Below are positions 16,550 to 25,290 of a DNA stretch of 64,000 nucleotides, piece by piece. Each line of letters starts with the position of its first letter. The first letter of the stretch is position 1. The notes beneath the pieces are model-generated. The model had not been told where the DNA came from, ran no database searches, and was given only the letters and a program-made list of their open reading frames with translations. Origin of the DNA: Paenibacillus lupini (GTDB lineage Bacteria; Bacillota; Bacilli; Paenibacillales; Paenibacillaceae); the NCBI RefSeq assembly GCF_011761355.1, contig NZ_JAASRW010000006.1, positions 248,001 to 312,000 on the forward strand, in the 5' to 3' direction. A program made the position numbers and the translations under genes.

Positions 16550-17473
16550 TTAACCTTTGATTCCCGTATTAGCTAGACCTTGAACGATATATTTCTGGAA
16601 GAAGAAGAAGATTAAGAGTGCTGGTATCGTCATACCAAGACCAAGTGTGATGATTAACGGCCAGTTCGGAATAGCTCCCGGGCTGGCAGCAGCTGACGAC
16701 AATCGGGTAATGGCAGCAGGCAATGTCTGCAGCTTATCCGATGACGTATAGAAGAACGGTGTAGCAAAATCATTCCACGTAGCAAGCGCCGTCGTAATCG
16801 CAATAAACGCCATAATTGGCATCTGCAGAGGCAGCAGAATCTGGAAAATAATCCGCAGCGTACCCGCTCCGTCTACCTTCGCCGCTTCATCAAGCTCATA
16901 AGGGATTTTCTCGATGGACTGCTTCACGAGGAATGCGCCCATAATATTAAGGCTCGGCCCTCCAATGAAGTAAACCCACCAAGTATCGAGTATCCCTTTA
17001 CCACCTGTAAAAATGTCGTTTCCGCCTGCAAACGGCCATCTCGCAAACTCCAGGTAAGTCGGAATAAGCGCAATTGTACCTGGGATCATCTGCGTACCAA
17101 GCAAGATCAGGAATAGCTGGTCTTTCCATTTGAAACGAAGCCTTGCGAATACATAACCAGCCAGCAAGGAGGTCAGCAGCGCCCAGAAGGTGTTATAAAT
17201 GGTCCGATAACCGGAGTTGATGAAATACTTTTGGATCGAATTGTCCGCCGACACGTTAAACAACACAGTAAAGTTATGGAGCGTTGGTGCTTTGGCAATT
17301 GGAAATAATCCAATGATGCTTGTTGTAAACTCATTCTTCGTGAAGAAGCCGGCCAGAACCATAAAGATCAAAGGATATAGCAAGACAAGCCCGATACCAA
17401 GCAGAACAATATGGGCAAACAAATTACCCGGCTTCAGCTGTACAGCTACTTTTCTAGACAATGAATCTTTCAT
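16550..17473 (-). CDS. CUT1 ABC sugar permease (MalG-like)
   Basis: A 307-residue inner-membrane permease with six predicted membrane helices. The cytoplasmic EAA loop is intact (DEAAKVDGAGTLRIIFQILLP, shown as its core EAAKVDGAG). It pairs with the preceding permease, whose stop is 3 bp upstream; RBS GGAGG overlaps that stop. The ending GLANTGIKG is usual for MalG-type subunits. Confidence 0.93.
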   Translation of the reverse strand: MKDSLSRKVAVQLKPGNLFAHIVLLGIGLVLLYPLIFMVLAGFFTKNEFTTSIIGLFPIAKAPTLHNFTVLFNVSADNSIQKYFINSGYRTIYNTFWALLTSLLAGYVFARLRFKWKDQLFLILLGTQMIPGTIALIPTYLEFARWPFAGGNDIFTGGKGILDTWWVYFIGGPSLNIMGAFLVKQSIEKIPYELDEAAKVDGAGTLRIIFQILLPLQMPIMAFIAITTALATWNDFATPFFYTSSDKLQTLPAAITRLSSAAASPGAIPNWPLIITLGLGMTIPALLIFFFFQKYIVQGLANTGIKG

Positions 17474-17476
17474 GTT

Positions 17477-18466
17477 CTAGGACCTCCTTTTGATCGGAAT
17501 GGTGCTGCTTCTATCCGAGTTCGTTGACCAGCGGTAGTAGAACACCGTACCTACAAAGACAACTACTGCCATGATGAGCGAAGACGCACCGGCCATACCG
17601 AGATTGAAGTCCCAGAACGCATCGCGGTAAATACGGAACACGAGTACTTCCGTCTTCCCGTAAGGTCCGCCGCCTGTCATGAACAATACCTGCTCGTAGA
17701 TTTGAATAGCACCGATCAAACTTGTAATTACAATATAGGTTGCAATTGGTTTCAAGCCTGGAAGAGTGACGTACCTCATTTTGCCCCAGCGGCCCGCGCC
17801 GTCGATTTCCGCTGCTTCGTACAAGGACACATCCACGGACTGCAATCCCGCAAGCCAGATGAGAGCTGCACCGCCTACCCCTTTCCATACCGAGTAGACG
17901 ACGATCCAGAACACGCCCCAGAAGACGGAATATTGCCAAACAATTGGCTCTTTGCCAATGGATTTCAGAAAGTTATTAATAACACCGTTGTTCGTATCAA
18001 GAAGCAAGTTAAAGATTTGGGTAGTAGCAACCGTTGAGGTTACCGCTGGAATGTACCAGATTGACCGATAGATGCCCTTACCGAACAATGGCATATTCAT
18101 CAGAATAGCTGCGCCAAATCCGGCGATCAGGGTAATTCCGGTAACCAGTCCCCCTAACCAGACCGATCTCCACAGGGCCTCATAATAAAGAGGATCCTGG
18201 AAAAAGCGCACATAGTTGTCGAACCAGATAAATTTCGGACTGTCAGCTATACCAACCCACTCGAAGAATCCGAGGAAAAAGCCAAACAGCGTTGGGAATC
18301 CCGATAACACCAGCCACCAAAGAATCATGGGACTCAGGATGGCTGCTGCAATTAATGCATCTTTGTGTCTGACCGCAAACTTCTTAAGAGAGGATCTTGT
18401 TGATACGTTAGTGACTGGCAGATGCAATGGTGCTGTTTCTACTGCTTTCCTGTCATTCATGTTCAT
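17477..18466 (-). CDS. CUT1 ABC sugar permease (MalF-like)
   Basis: A 329-residue permease with a cytoplasmic N-terminal tail of ~35 residues and six membrane helices. The EAA motif reads YEAAEIDGAGRWGKMRYVTLPGL (core EAAEIDGAG). It is the first gene of the two-permease unit and is preceded by a promoter whose spacer is filled by the operator. It is likely to form a heterodimeric channel with the next gene. Confidence 0.93.
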   Translation of the reverse strand: MNMNDRKAVETAPLHLPVTNVSTRSSLKKFAVRHKDALIAAAILSPMILWWLVLSGFPTLFGFFLGFFEWVGIADSPKFIWFDNYVRFFQDPLYYEALWRSVWLGGLVTGITLIAGFGAAILMNMPLFGKGIYRSIWYIPAVTSTVATTQIFNLLLDTNNGVINNFLKSIGKEPIVWQYSVFWGVFWIVVYSVWKGVGGAALIWLAGLQSVDVSLYEAAEIDGAGRWGKMRYVTLPGLKPIATYIVITSLIGAIQIYEQVLFMTGGGPYGKTEVLVFRIYRDAFWDFNLGMAGASSLIMAVVVFVGTVFYYRWSTNSDRSSTIPIKRRS

Positions 18467-18520
18467 TTTCCTCCTTGCTCGTTTTAGCCTTACTCAAATG
18501 CTATAAAACCCTATATATAG

Positions 18521-18548
18521 ATTATATTTGTTATATCAAATTAGTCAA
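18521..18548 (-). promoter_or_regulatory. Permease promoter with operator in spacer
   Basis: On the minus strand, TTGACT (plus 18543-18548) and TATAAT (plus 18521-18526) are 16 bp apart. The operator ATTTGTTATATCAAAT at 18526-18541 (15/16 to consensus) fills the spacer, a classic repressor arrangement. Confidence 0.8.
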
Positions 18549-18566
18549 TTGATAAATGCAAACAAA

Positions 18567-18602
18567 AATAACCCGACAGCCAAAATTGGCTATCGGGTTA
18601 TT
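18567..18602 (-). terminator. Terminator of regulator gene
   Basis: ATAACCCGACAGCC and GGCTATCGGGTTAT form a near-perfect 14-bp stem followed on the minus strand by TTTTTG. It separates the regulator from the permease promoter. Confidence 0.85.
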
Positions 18603-18621
18603 GGACAAATGTTATGGTTGT

Positions 18622-19797
18622 TTAAGCCTTTGCTTGAACATTAGCCTCAGCCGTTGTCTTGCGGACGACTAAGCTAGGCTTCAGTATCATTTTATGGAAC
18701 CTGATCGGAAGTTTACCTTGATTATCGATCACCTGTAGCAGCAGACGCACCGCCTCGGTACCAATCTCATACTCCGACTGATCGATGTAAGTAAGCTGGC
18801 TGAACTCCTCGAGGAGTGGTGTCGGGTTATCAAAGGATATAATGGAAATATCCTCAGGTACACGAAGTCCTACCTTCTTCGCAATCGATAAAATTTGAAC
18901 GCCAAGCGAACAGTTCAAAGCGATATAGGCAGTTGCCATTTGGTTTTTGACAAAGCGGTATAACGGATGATTCGGATCCGTCGCAGGCAGCGGAGGACTA
19001 GCAGGATCATCTAGGATACCGTTAGCGTGAATGTCATTTAAGATCAGCGAAGGATTAATTAAGGCGCCCTTCTGCTTCAATGCTTCGTTATAGCCTTGAA
19101 TCCGCTCATCTACAGAGACTGTCATTAATGCCGAGTCCGAGCAGATCGCGATATTCCGATGGCCAAGATTCCAAAGATGGTCTACGGCAAGCATCGACGC
19201 ATGTGCACCGTCTGAAGACACCACATTGGTCTCCACTCCAGGCAGATGCCTGTCGATCAGAACAAACGGATAGTTCTGCATCTTGAGCGCAATAATTTCT
19301 TCGTTGTAGACCTCAGCATCAACCGGGAAAATGATAAGTCCATCCACGTTGTTCTTCATTTCCCGGATGACTTCCTTCTCGGTTTCCTTGGAATTATTCG
19401 TCAACATCACAACCAGTTGATAACCTTTTGCCTTCAGCCCATCTGTAATACCTGCAATTAATCGAATGGCGAAGTAATCCCCGAGCACCGGGAATACGAG
19501 TCCAATCTTTACTCTCGGCCTTGTCTGCCCTCCACGAGGTTCATTCAATAGACTTGGAGCCATCTGGGTTTCGGGAATCCCCTTAACAAAGCTGCCTCTG
19601 CCCGGAATTCGATAGATCCAGCCATCCTTCGCCAGCTCGGCAAGGGCGTTCACTACCGTAATACGGCTGACATCAAATTCTTCCATCAAATCTTTCTCTG
19701 TCGGAATTTTATCGTCTTCGACCAGCTTCCGGGACGTTATTAATTCTTTAAAGTGATTTTGAATCTTAATATACAGGGGTTCTCTATCTTGACTCAT
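18622..19797 (-). CDS. GntR-HTH/LacI-sensor regulator of sugar locus
   Basis: A 391-residue AraR-type chimera. Residues ~5-75 are a GntR winged helix (PLYIKIQNHF, LPTE-like KIPTEKDL, VSRITVVNALAELAKDGW, GRGSFV). Residues ~95-370 are a LacI-like periplasmic-binding sensor (KIGLVFPVLGDYFA, VDGLIIFPVD, PFVLIDRH, GHRNIAIC). It probably binds a sugar and releases the ATTTGTTATAACAAAT palindrome found at its own promoter, the two transporter promoters and the DUF4965 promoter. Autoregulation is therefore likely. The ligand, perhaps a mannoside, is inferred from the neighbours. Confidence 0.92.
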   Translation of the reverse strand: MSQDREPLYIKIQNHFKELITSRKLVEDDKIPTEKDLMEEFDVSRITVVNALAELAKDGWIYRIPGRGSFVKGIPETQMAPSLLNEPRGGQTRPRVKIGLVFPVLGDYFAIRLIAGITDGLKAKGYQLVVMLTNNSKETEKEVIREMKNNVDGLIIFPVDAEVYNEEIIALKMQNYPFVLIDRHLPGVETNVVSSDGAHASMLAVDHLWNLGHRNIAICSDSALMTVSVDERIQGYNEALKQKGALINPSLILNDIHANGILDDPASPPLPATDPNHPLYRFVKNQMATAYIALNCSLGVQILSIAKKVGLRVPEDISIISFDNPTPLLEEFSQLTYIDQSEYEIGTEAVRLLLQVIDNQGKLPIRFHKMILKPSLVVRKTTAEANVQAKA

Positions 19798-19825
19798 TCC
19801 TATATCCTCCTATCCGGACCAAATT

Positions 19826-19866
19826 AATCGTTATAACAAATATACCATATGGAAGGAGCTTAACAA
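19826..19866 (-). promoter_or_regulatory. Regulator promoter and operator
   Basis: On the minus strand, TTGTTA (plus 19861-19866) and TATATT (plus 19839-19844) are 16 bp apart. The operator copy at 19826-19841 matches ATTTGTTATAACAAAT at 14/16 and overlaps the -10 and start region. Confidence 0.7.
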
Positions 19867-19911
19867 AGTAATACTTGAACAAATGTCCATTTAATACTAT
19901 CCATCATTCTT

Positions 19912-19948
19912 TAAAAAAGAAGAGCGCATGCAGCATGCGCCCCCCTTT
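19912..19948 (-). terminator. Terminator of DUF4965 gene
   Basis: GCGCATGC and GCATGCGC (19924-19940) form a stem followed on the minus strand by TCTTCTTTTTT. Confidence 0.7.
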
Positions 19949-19985
19949 ATCCCATTATTACATATGTCGTGATTTCGCAGTCTTA

Positions 19986-22025
19986 TTAAGCCTGCAAACT
20001 GCCAGAAGCACTTCTAAACTCCGTTTGCATAATTCCTTTATCCTTCAGAACCTTCATAAAGATACCACCAACCACAGTCCGGTGCTGGAACCCAATCTGA
20101 CGCGCTGTAACCGTATCTGTCCAGTCAGAGAACTGAACACGGTCCTGCGTTTCATTCAGCATATCCCAGATTGGAGCAGTCAGCTCGATGAAGTCATTCT
20201 GATCTTCCGCCAGAGCGGCCGACCATACGAGCCAATCGTTCTTCGTGTAATTAGCACGGTTGTCGAGCGGCGTACCGTAATCATTTTTCATCTTCTTATA
20301 CCAGCTGATCTCATTGCGGATCATCTCTTTGGAGAACAGATCTGTTCCAAACAGTACATCCCAGATCAGATTATATTTGAGGCTCCAAGAGCCTTCTTGT
20401 CCAAAAGCAAGCTTTGTATGATCGCCGTCAGCCGCAAGTACTCCCCACTGCTCAGCCATTTCTTTGGCTTTGGCCATATAACGGGCAGCTGTTTCCTCTT
20501 CCCCTTGAAGCTTCTTCAGGATGGAGTAGCTGGCTACGCCCATAACCGCCTTCACAGACAGGTTTGCGTTACGTGCCAAATGGCCGGCGAAGTCGTCGGT
20601 ACACAGCTGGTTCTCTGGATCAAGACCAAACTCCGTCAAATAGTCTGCCCATTCGCCGAGAGTATCCATATGGCTGAACAGGTAATCACGGTTGCCGCCT
20701 GCAAGAGCTACGGAAGCAGCCATAACGAGCATGTTGCCACATTCTTCAACCGGCATTTGCCCTTCACGTTGATTCTCACTGTAAACTTGACCATTACCGA
20801 TCGGATATTGTCCGATATCATGCGGTGCAAATTCGAATGTCCAAGCATCCATTTCTGCATATTTCAGAATCGGACGGATCATCGCTTCTACAAGCTCAGG
20901 TGCATAGAGCAGGAACATTGGTACAGACGGATAGCTCACATCAACGGTAGCCATACAGCCGTTGCTATAGCACTCTTTGGACAGGAAGAGCAGCTGGCCT
21001 TCTGTATCCGCTACGAGCTTATGCGCAGCGATCGCTTGACGATAGGACAAGGAAAGCAGATCCGCATATTGGCTGCCGCCGGATTTCTCGCCTTCTGCGA
21101 TAATCTGCTGGTCAAATGTAGCACAACGCTCGAGCAGGCTTTCGTATTCCGAGAACGCAGCAGCGATCATGTCTGGCGTGCTTTGACCATTTCTTTTCCA
21201 ATAAGCCTCAAGCTTGTCGGCAAAATATTCAATCGCAATGATATCGTCATAAGCAAGAACAGCCAGGTTCTTGATAGGAGCAGCTCCAACACGGCCCAGA
21301 TTGTAGATGAGCGCCATAACTGGCTGAACATCTGCCACCACTTGAGCTGCTGTTGGTGAAGTCGACTCGGTAAGCTTGTCATTACGAACAAATTGCTTTC
21401 GGATATCAGCAGAAGCTATGTATCCGCTCACTTGATCGGATTTCTCCGCATTCAGATAGAAGTAACCCCAGTCAATCCGGTGATCGTCACCCGAACGGTT
21501 CACTACATCTTGTTTCTCATGTCCGATCTGCAGCGAGATCAGTCCGTCGTTCTCCAGCTTCTGGCTAATAACCGATTGGTTCGATTGATCAACACACCAT
21601 TCGCCAGTCACATCGAAGTAAATTTGCACATCATGCTCTTGGCCATCCAGGGAGTTTACTTCAAACGCTACATAAGAAGCAGGTCTCGACAATACATCCA
21701 GATCATCCAGTAATAAAGGAGAAGTGAAACGAACTGTCAATTCGATTCCTGCAGATTGGAACGTGTACACCGTGCTCAAAGCAGACACAGTCACACTCTT
21801 CTGCTCCATCGCTACCGGTTCTGTATAATAACGTTCAGCTCTTGGCTCAACCAGACCAGCAAACCGTTGTACCTTACCGTCGATGCGAATCAAGCCTGTC
21901 ATACCATGGCGCTGTCCCGTCCAATGACGGGTATGATCATCGGTCAACCGGTCAGCCTGCGACCAAACACTGAAATAAGGGTCAACCGTTACTAATGGAA
22001 CTGCAGAAGGACGAATTGCGCTCAT
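19986..22025 (-). CDS. DUF4965/glutaminase-A-like glycan-locus enzyme
   Basis: A 679-residue protein of the DUF4965/DUF5127 group, often labelled glutaminase A after a fungal enzyme. The N-terminus AVPLVTVDPYFSVWSQADRL matches the usual start of this family without a signal peptide, so it is cytoplasmic here. A second landmark is YPSVPMFLLYAPELVEA with WTFEFAPHDIGQYPIGNG in the toroid-like C-terminal half. The glutaminase name may mislead: in this locus a glycosidase-type role is plausible, since the gene carries the same operator as the sugar importer. Substrate and reaction are not established from the sequence. Confidence 0.75.
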   Translation of the reverse strand: MSAIRPSAVPLVTVDPYFSVWSQADRLTDDHTRHWTGQRHGMTGLIRIDGKVQRFAGLVEPRAERYYTEPVAMEQKSVTVSALSTVYTFQSAGIELTVRFTSPLLLDDLDVLSRPASYVAFEVNSLDGQEHDVQIYFDVTGEWCVDQSNQSVISQKLENDGLISLQIGHEKQDVVNRSGDDHRIDWGYFYLNAEKSDQVSGYIASADIRKQFVRNDKLTESTSPTAAQVVADVQPVMALIYNLGRVGAAPIKNLAVLAYDDIIAIEYFADKLEAYWKRNGQSTPDMIAAAFSEYESLLERCATFDQQIIAEGEKSGGSQYADLLSLSYRQAIAAHKLVADTEGQLLFLSKECYSNGCMATVDVSYPSVPMFLLYAPELVEAMIRPILKYAEMDAWTFEFAPHDIGQYPIGNGQVYSENQREGQMPVEECGNMLVMAASVALAGGNRDYLFSHMDTLGEWADYLTEFGLDPENQLCTDDFAGHLARNANLSVKAVMGVASYSILKKLQGEEETAARYMAKAKEMAEQWGVLAADGDHTKLAFGQEGSWSLKYNLIWDVLFGTDLFSKEMIRNEISWYKKMKNDYGTPLDNRANYTKNDWLVWSAALAEDQNDFIELTAPIWDMLNETQDRVQFSDWTDTVTARQIGFQHRTVVGGIFMKVLKDKGIMQTEFRSASGSLQA

Positions 22026-22052
22026 TAGGAAAACAACTCCTTTAATATATTC

Positions 22053-22100
22053 ATTTGTTATAATGGATATATTATAATGCTATATTAAATTTTATGTCAA
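22053..22100 (-). promoter_or_regulatory. DUF4965 promoter and operator
   Basis: On the minus strand, TTGACA (plus 22095-22100) and TATAAT (plus 22071-22076) are 18 bp apart. ATTTGTTATAATGGAT at 22053-22068 matches the operator at 13/16 and lies just downstream of the -10. Confidence 0.7.
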
Positions 22101-22105
22101 TAAGC

Positions 22106-22147
22106 AAAAAGGCTGACGAGTTTGAACTTGCACTCGTCAGCCTTTTG
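22106..22147. terminator. Terminator hairpin downstream of minisatellite
   Basis: AAAAGGCTGACGAGT and ACTCGTCAGCCTTTT form a perfect 15-bp stem. On the minus strand it ends in TTTTTGC. It is the first clear terminator after the NAD-salvage operon, about 570 bp past the last stop, so the minisatellite probably lies in that operon's 3' untranslated RNA. Confidence 0.75.
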
Positions 22148-22201
22148 CGTGTCGTTATGTCGTTCGTGTCGCAGCATTCTCACTCTGTCAGTACTCACTA
22201 C

Positions 22202-22483
22202 AAGTACTCAAACTCAAAGTACTCTACTCCAAGCACTCTACCCCAAGCACTCAAACTCCAAGCACTCTGCTTCAAGCACCTTACTCCAAGCAATCTACTC
22301 CAAGCACCCTACTCCAAGCACCCTACTCCAAGCACCTTACTCCAAGCACCCTACTCCAAACACCTTACTCGAAGCACCTTACTCCAAGCACTCTGCTTCA
22401 AGCACCTTACTCCAAGCACTCTACCACAAGCACCCTATTCCAAGCACTCTACCACAAGCACCCTATTCCAAGCACTCTACTCC
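22202..22483. repeat. 14-bp minisatellite, 20 units
   Basis: Twenty tandem units with consensus AAGCACYCTACTCC; eighteen are 14 bp and two are 15 bp, giving 282 bp with no spacers. Units 16-17 and 18-19 are a duplicated 28-bp pair. Since 14 is not a multiple of 3, the repeat is not a simple coding repeat, and the open frames through it are artefacts. The minus strand is G-rich (GGAGTAGGGTGCTT). Confidence 0.9.
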
Positions 22484-22500
22484 GAACTCTCATCTCATCT

Positions 22501-22715
22501 AACTCGCTACACTGTATTTTGTACAGCATATGGATGCCTTATTGTCCAACATCCTAGTCTATCCTGCATTCTGTACAGTAGAATTCTTGCTTAATGAACT
22601 GGGATACTCCTAATTGGACTTTTCTACTGTACAGAATCCAACTTAGCCATCTGTCTAAGTAACATGCTTCTCCCTACGTTGGATAGAATACAGTCTAGCT
22701 AGTATCGGTGTTTGA
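22501..22715. repeat. Intergenic repeat family CTGTAYNNWATCCAAC
   Basis: This stretch holds no gene. CTGTACAGAATCCAAC occurs at 22627-22642 and its variant on the other strand at 22678-22693. A perfect 16-bp inverted repeat (ATTCTGTACAGTAGAA at 22568-22583, complement at 22622-22637) encloses 38 bp. The same motif recurs three times in the 238-bp repeat block near 55.5-56.0 kb. Confidence 0.65.
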
Positions 22716-23597
22716 TTAAGCAGCCTTCTCTCGCAAAGCAATCAGCCTGTCACCAATCTCAACTAACTCTTGCCGCAACAAAATGCTCTCCGCATATCTC
22801 GCGGGGATACCATCGTATCCCCAGTAAATGCCAGCCAACCCGCCTGCGATTGCTCCAATCGTATCCGAGTCTCCACCTTTATTAGCGGCACGTTGAACGA
22901 CTTCCTCAAAGGAATCTGCCTCCAGCAAATGATGGACAACCCATTGCATCGTATGAACCACATAGCCATCCGGAGGACCTATTGGCGCTTGGCCGTTCAG
23001 CAGCTGTTCATAGCGGGTATCGGTTATTTCGGTGCGGACGGCAGCCTTCAAAGTTTCACCCTGAAGCAGCCTTCGGGCGATGCGGTTGTAGATTAGGCAT
23101 GCTTCCGTCGCAGATTCATCATCATGGGTCATCTCGGAATGCCGCTTCGTGATCTTTTCCATAACCTCAAGGTCAGGATATGCTAGAGAAATAGGCAGAC
23201 AGCGCATCAATGTGCCGTTCCCGGCAGTCATACCGTTCAACCTCGCTTTGGCCCGGCGTGCAGCCTCGAACCAATCCCCATTATATTGATCAAATACCGT
23301 CCGGATGATGTTGCCGATATCCTTCGGATTCATAGCCTTCCACTTGAGAAAATAGTCCCCAATAGCCTCGATCGGTTCTGCTGGATTGTGCAGAATGCCT
23401 CTCGCTACCGCTATCGTCATCGCTGTATCGTCGGTGATCTCACCCGCTTCGAGCTGCCATACACCGCCGCCAATGATTTGATCGAGCCAGCCGTACTCGC
23501 GCTTAATTTCCGCTTCGCTCATAAATTCGGTCGTTCCGCCCAGCGCGTCACCAACTGCAACACCAAATAGTCCTCCGAGAATTCGATCCCTCATCAT
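22716..23597 (-). CDS. ADP-ribosylglycohydrolase family protein
   Basis: A 293-residue DraG/ARH-type hydrolase that removes ADP-ribose from proteins, nucleic acids or small molecules using two Mg ions. The start is ATG 23597 (MMRDRILGGLFGVAVGDALGG fold start); the long upstream extension overlaps nadR and is not family-like. Metal motifs are GEITDDTAM and GGDSDTIGAIAGGLAG. It starts 4 bp after the nadR stop, so it is probably translationally coupled. Released ADP-ribose is the usual ligand of NrtR regulators, so this enzyme could feed the operon's own sensor (inference). Confidence 0.88.
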   Translation of the reverse strand: MMRDRILGGLFGVAVGDALGGTTEFMSEAEIKREYGWLDQIIGGGVWQLEAGEITDDTAMTIAVARGILHNPAEPIEAIGDYFLKWKAMNPKDIGNIIRTVFDQYNGDWFEAARRAKARLNGMTAGNGTLMRCLPISLAYPDLEVMEKITKRHSEMTHDDESATEACLIYNRIARRLLQGETLKAAVRTEITDTRYEQLLNGQAPIGPPDGYVVHTMQWVVHHLLEADSFEEVVQRAANKGGDSDTIGAIAGGLAGIYWGYDGIPARYAESILLRQELVEIGDRLIALREKAA

Positions 23598-23601
23598 TTG
23601 G

Positions 23602-24618
23602 TCATCCCACCCATTCATATGGATTGCTGAATTTCTCATAGCGCCCAAGCACCGACTTAACCTGCCGAACACGCTCTTCCAAGCTGCCGCAAAGCGGAAT
23701 GAAGGGAATCTTACGAGTGATAAGGTCAGCAATAATCTGCTTCTGGAAATTATGTCTGCCGACATCCCCAGAACGGTCCGGCGTATCGTCGTACGGAATA
23801 TCGTCTTCGCATAGGAAGACGATATCGTAGCGTGAGGCGCAGCGAGCTGCCATCTCCTCCAGCTTCGGATGAGCTTCACCGTGGTAATACAAGGAAAACA
23901 TAAACGTCGTAATGGCATTCGTGTCAACGAACAGCATATCTCTTGCCTGCAGCAGCAGATGTTCCTCCCGCTCAAGATGACCTTCTGCGATGTCCACCAG
24001 CTGTTCCAGCGTCAATCGGCGTTCAATCTGATGCTGCTCCCAATATTCCCTGCCGTACTCGGGCATCCAGATCGTCTGCAGCTCCTCCGCCATCTGGGCG
24101 GCAAGGGTTGTTTTCCCCGTGGAGGGAGCCCCGAGGAACACCACATTCGTAATGAGATCCCGGTAAACGATCGGATGCACCAGTTCTTTGTTCTCATACA
24201 ACGCTTCCCTTACTCTCGTACCGGATACGGGGAATGACTCCCGGAGCGGATCAACCTGACGATTGACTGCCCCCAGAGCCTCACTCATATGCTCACCATA
24301 AAATTCACTGGAATAGAAATGCGTAACCTTCCTATCACCGAGCAGGCCTAAAATATAGTTCTCTTGCTTACGCTTGATCTCAGGCGTATCGCCGCTGTCC
24401 GACGGTCCATCCCAAGCCTCCAGCACTTCCACATTCGGATAAAGCTCTCTAATCCAACGAGCCCTGACCGATAACGGAACTCGGGTCACTTCCGGACTGT
24501 CATAGATGACCACGATGAGGTGATCAACCTCACCAAGCGCCGTCTCGACGACATGCTGGTGACCACGATGGAATGGTGCGAATTTGCCAAGTGTGAGCCC
24601 AATTTTTTTAACCGGCAT
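23602..24618 (-). CDS. nadR: NadR-like NMN adenylyltransferase/NR kinase
   Basis: A 338-residue bifunctional enzyme of nicotinamide riboside salvage. The N-terminal nucleotidyltransferase domain has GKFAPFHRGHQH (HxGH-type motif RGH). The C-terminal kinase domain has Walker A GAPSTGKTT near residue 168, which phosphorylates nicotinamide riboside; the first domain adenylylates the product to NAD. No N-terminal repressor HTH is present, unlike enterobacterial NadR. The gene overlaps the end of pnuC by 11 bp, consistent with coupled expression. Confidence 0.93.
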   Translation of the reverse strand: MPVKKIGLTLGKFAPFHRGHQHVVETALGEVDHLIVVIYDSPEVTRVPLSVRARWIRELYPNVEVLEAWDGPSDSGDTPEIKRKQENYILGLLGDRKVTHFYSSEFYGEHMSEALGAVNRQVDPLRESFPVSGTRVREALYENKELVHPIVYRDLITNVVFLGAPSTGKTTLAAQMAEELQTIWMPEYGREYWEQHQIERRLTLEQLVDIAEGHLEREEHLLLQARDMLFVDTNAITTFMFSLYYHGEAHPKLEEMAARCASRYDIVFLCEDDIPYDDTPDRSGDVGRHNFQKQIIADLITRKIPFIPLCGSLEERVRQVKSVLGRYEKFSNPYEWVG

Positions 24619-25279
24619 AATGATTCACCTCATCCTGTGTCACCGAAGCTGCAGCCGTCCGAGCATATTCACGTTTCCAATCCACTAAGCCCATAATCGC
24701 AATTCCAAGGAAAATGACGTACAAGAACGAAGTCGTGTACAGCTCTTTGTAGAAGTACATACCAATCGATAACACGTCTACGATAATCCAGAAGTACCAG
24801 TTCTGAAGGATTTTATAGGAAAGCAGGAATTGAGCCGTCAAGCTTAACGTTGCAATAAAAGCATCCAAATAAGGGATTGAAGCATCGGTATAGACATCAA
24901 GAACAAGACCCCATACTGTTGTAAAAATAACGATAAATCCGCCCAGCATCGCTGCCAGCTTCACATTCCAAACTCTAGTTGGGCGAACAGCCGCTTCGCC
25001 GCGCTTCGTCATCCAGATGATCCAGCCGTAAATACTGAGGATGAAAAAGAACACCTGCAGCGTCATATCCGCATACAGCTTGACGTCCAGGAACATATAG
25101 AAGAAGCAGGCCACATTGATGAGGCTAATCGGCCAGGTCCAGATCTTCTCCTTCGCCGTCAGCCAGACAGCTGCTAGACCCGTTGTTGTAGCAGCAATCT
25201 CGATGGTGCTGGACGAGGTGTAATAAGCCACGGCTAGTATGGCGATAAGCAGGCCTGCTATTGTTAAGTTTTGCTTCAT
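24608..25279 (-). CDS. pnuC: Nicotinamide riboside transporter PnuC
   Basis: A PnuC-family membrane protein of 223 residues with about seven membrane helices. The family signature around WTWPISLINVACFFYMF and the later WYFWIIVDVLSIGMYF are present; these Trp-rich helices form the NR channel. The start is ATG 25279 behind AGGAG; an upstream GTG abuts the ribosome site. NR imported here would be trapped by the NadR kinase encoded next. Confidence 0.95.
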   Translation of the reverse strand: MKQNLTIAGLLIAILAVAYYTSSSTIEIAATTTGLAAVWLTAKEKIWTWPISLINVACFFYMFLDVKLYADMTLQVFFFILSIYGWIIWMTKRGEAAVRPTRVWNVKLAAMLGGFIVIFTTVWGLVLDVYTDASIPYLDAFIATLSLTAQFLLSYKILQNWYFWIIVDVLSIGMYFYKELYTTSFLYVIFLGIAIMGLVDWKREYARTAAASVTQDEVNHYAG

Positions 25280-25290
25280 GTTGATCACTC

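Noticed and set aside
19875-21359. 494-aa plus-strand frame opposite the DUF4965 gene
   Set aside because: Antisense shadow; crosses the terminator and lacks any domain.
22202-22483. CRISPR-like array
   Set aside because: Units are contiguous 14-mers with no unique spacers and no cas gene nearby; it is a minisatellite.
22094-22594. Open frames through the minisatellite (166 and 126 aa)
   Set aside because: Period-14 repeat makes all frames open; low-complexity product, no RBS, and a terminator overlaps the start.
22026-22715. Riboswitch upstream of DUF4965
   Set aside because: No conserved aptamer was recognised; the hairpin is a terminator, and the operator sits at the promoter.
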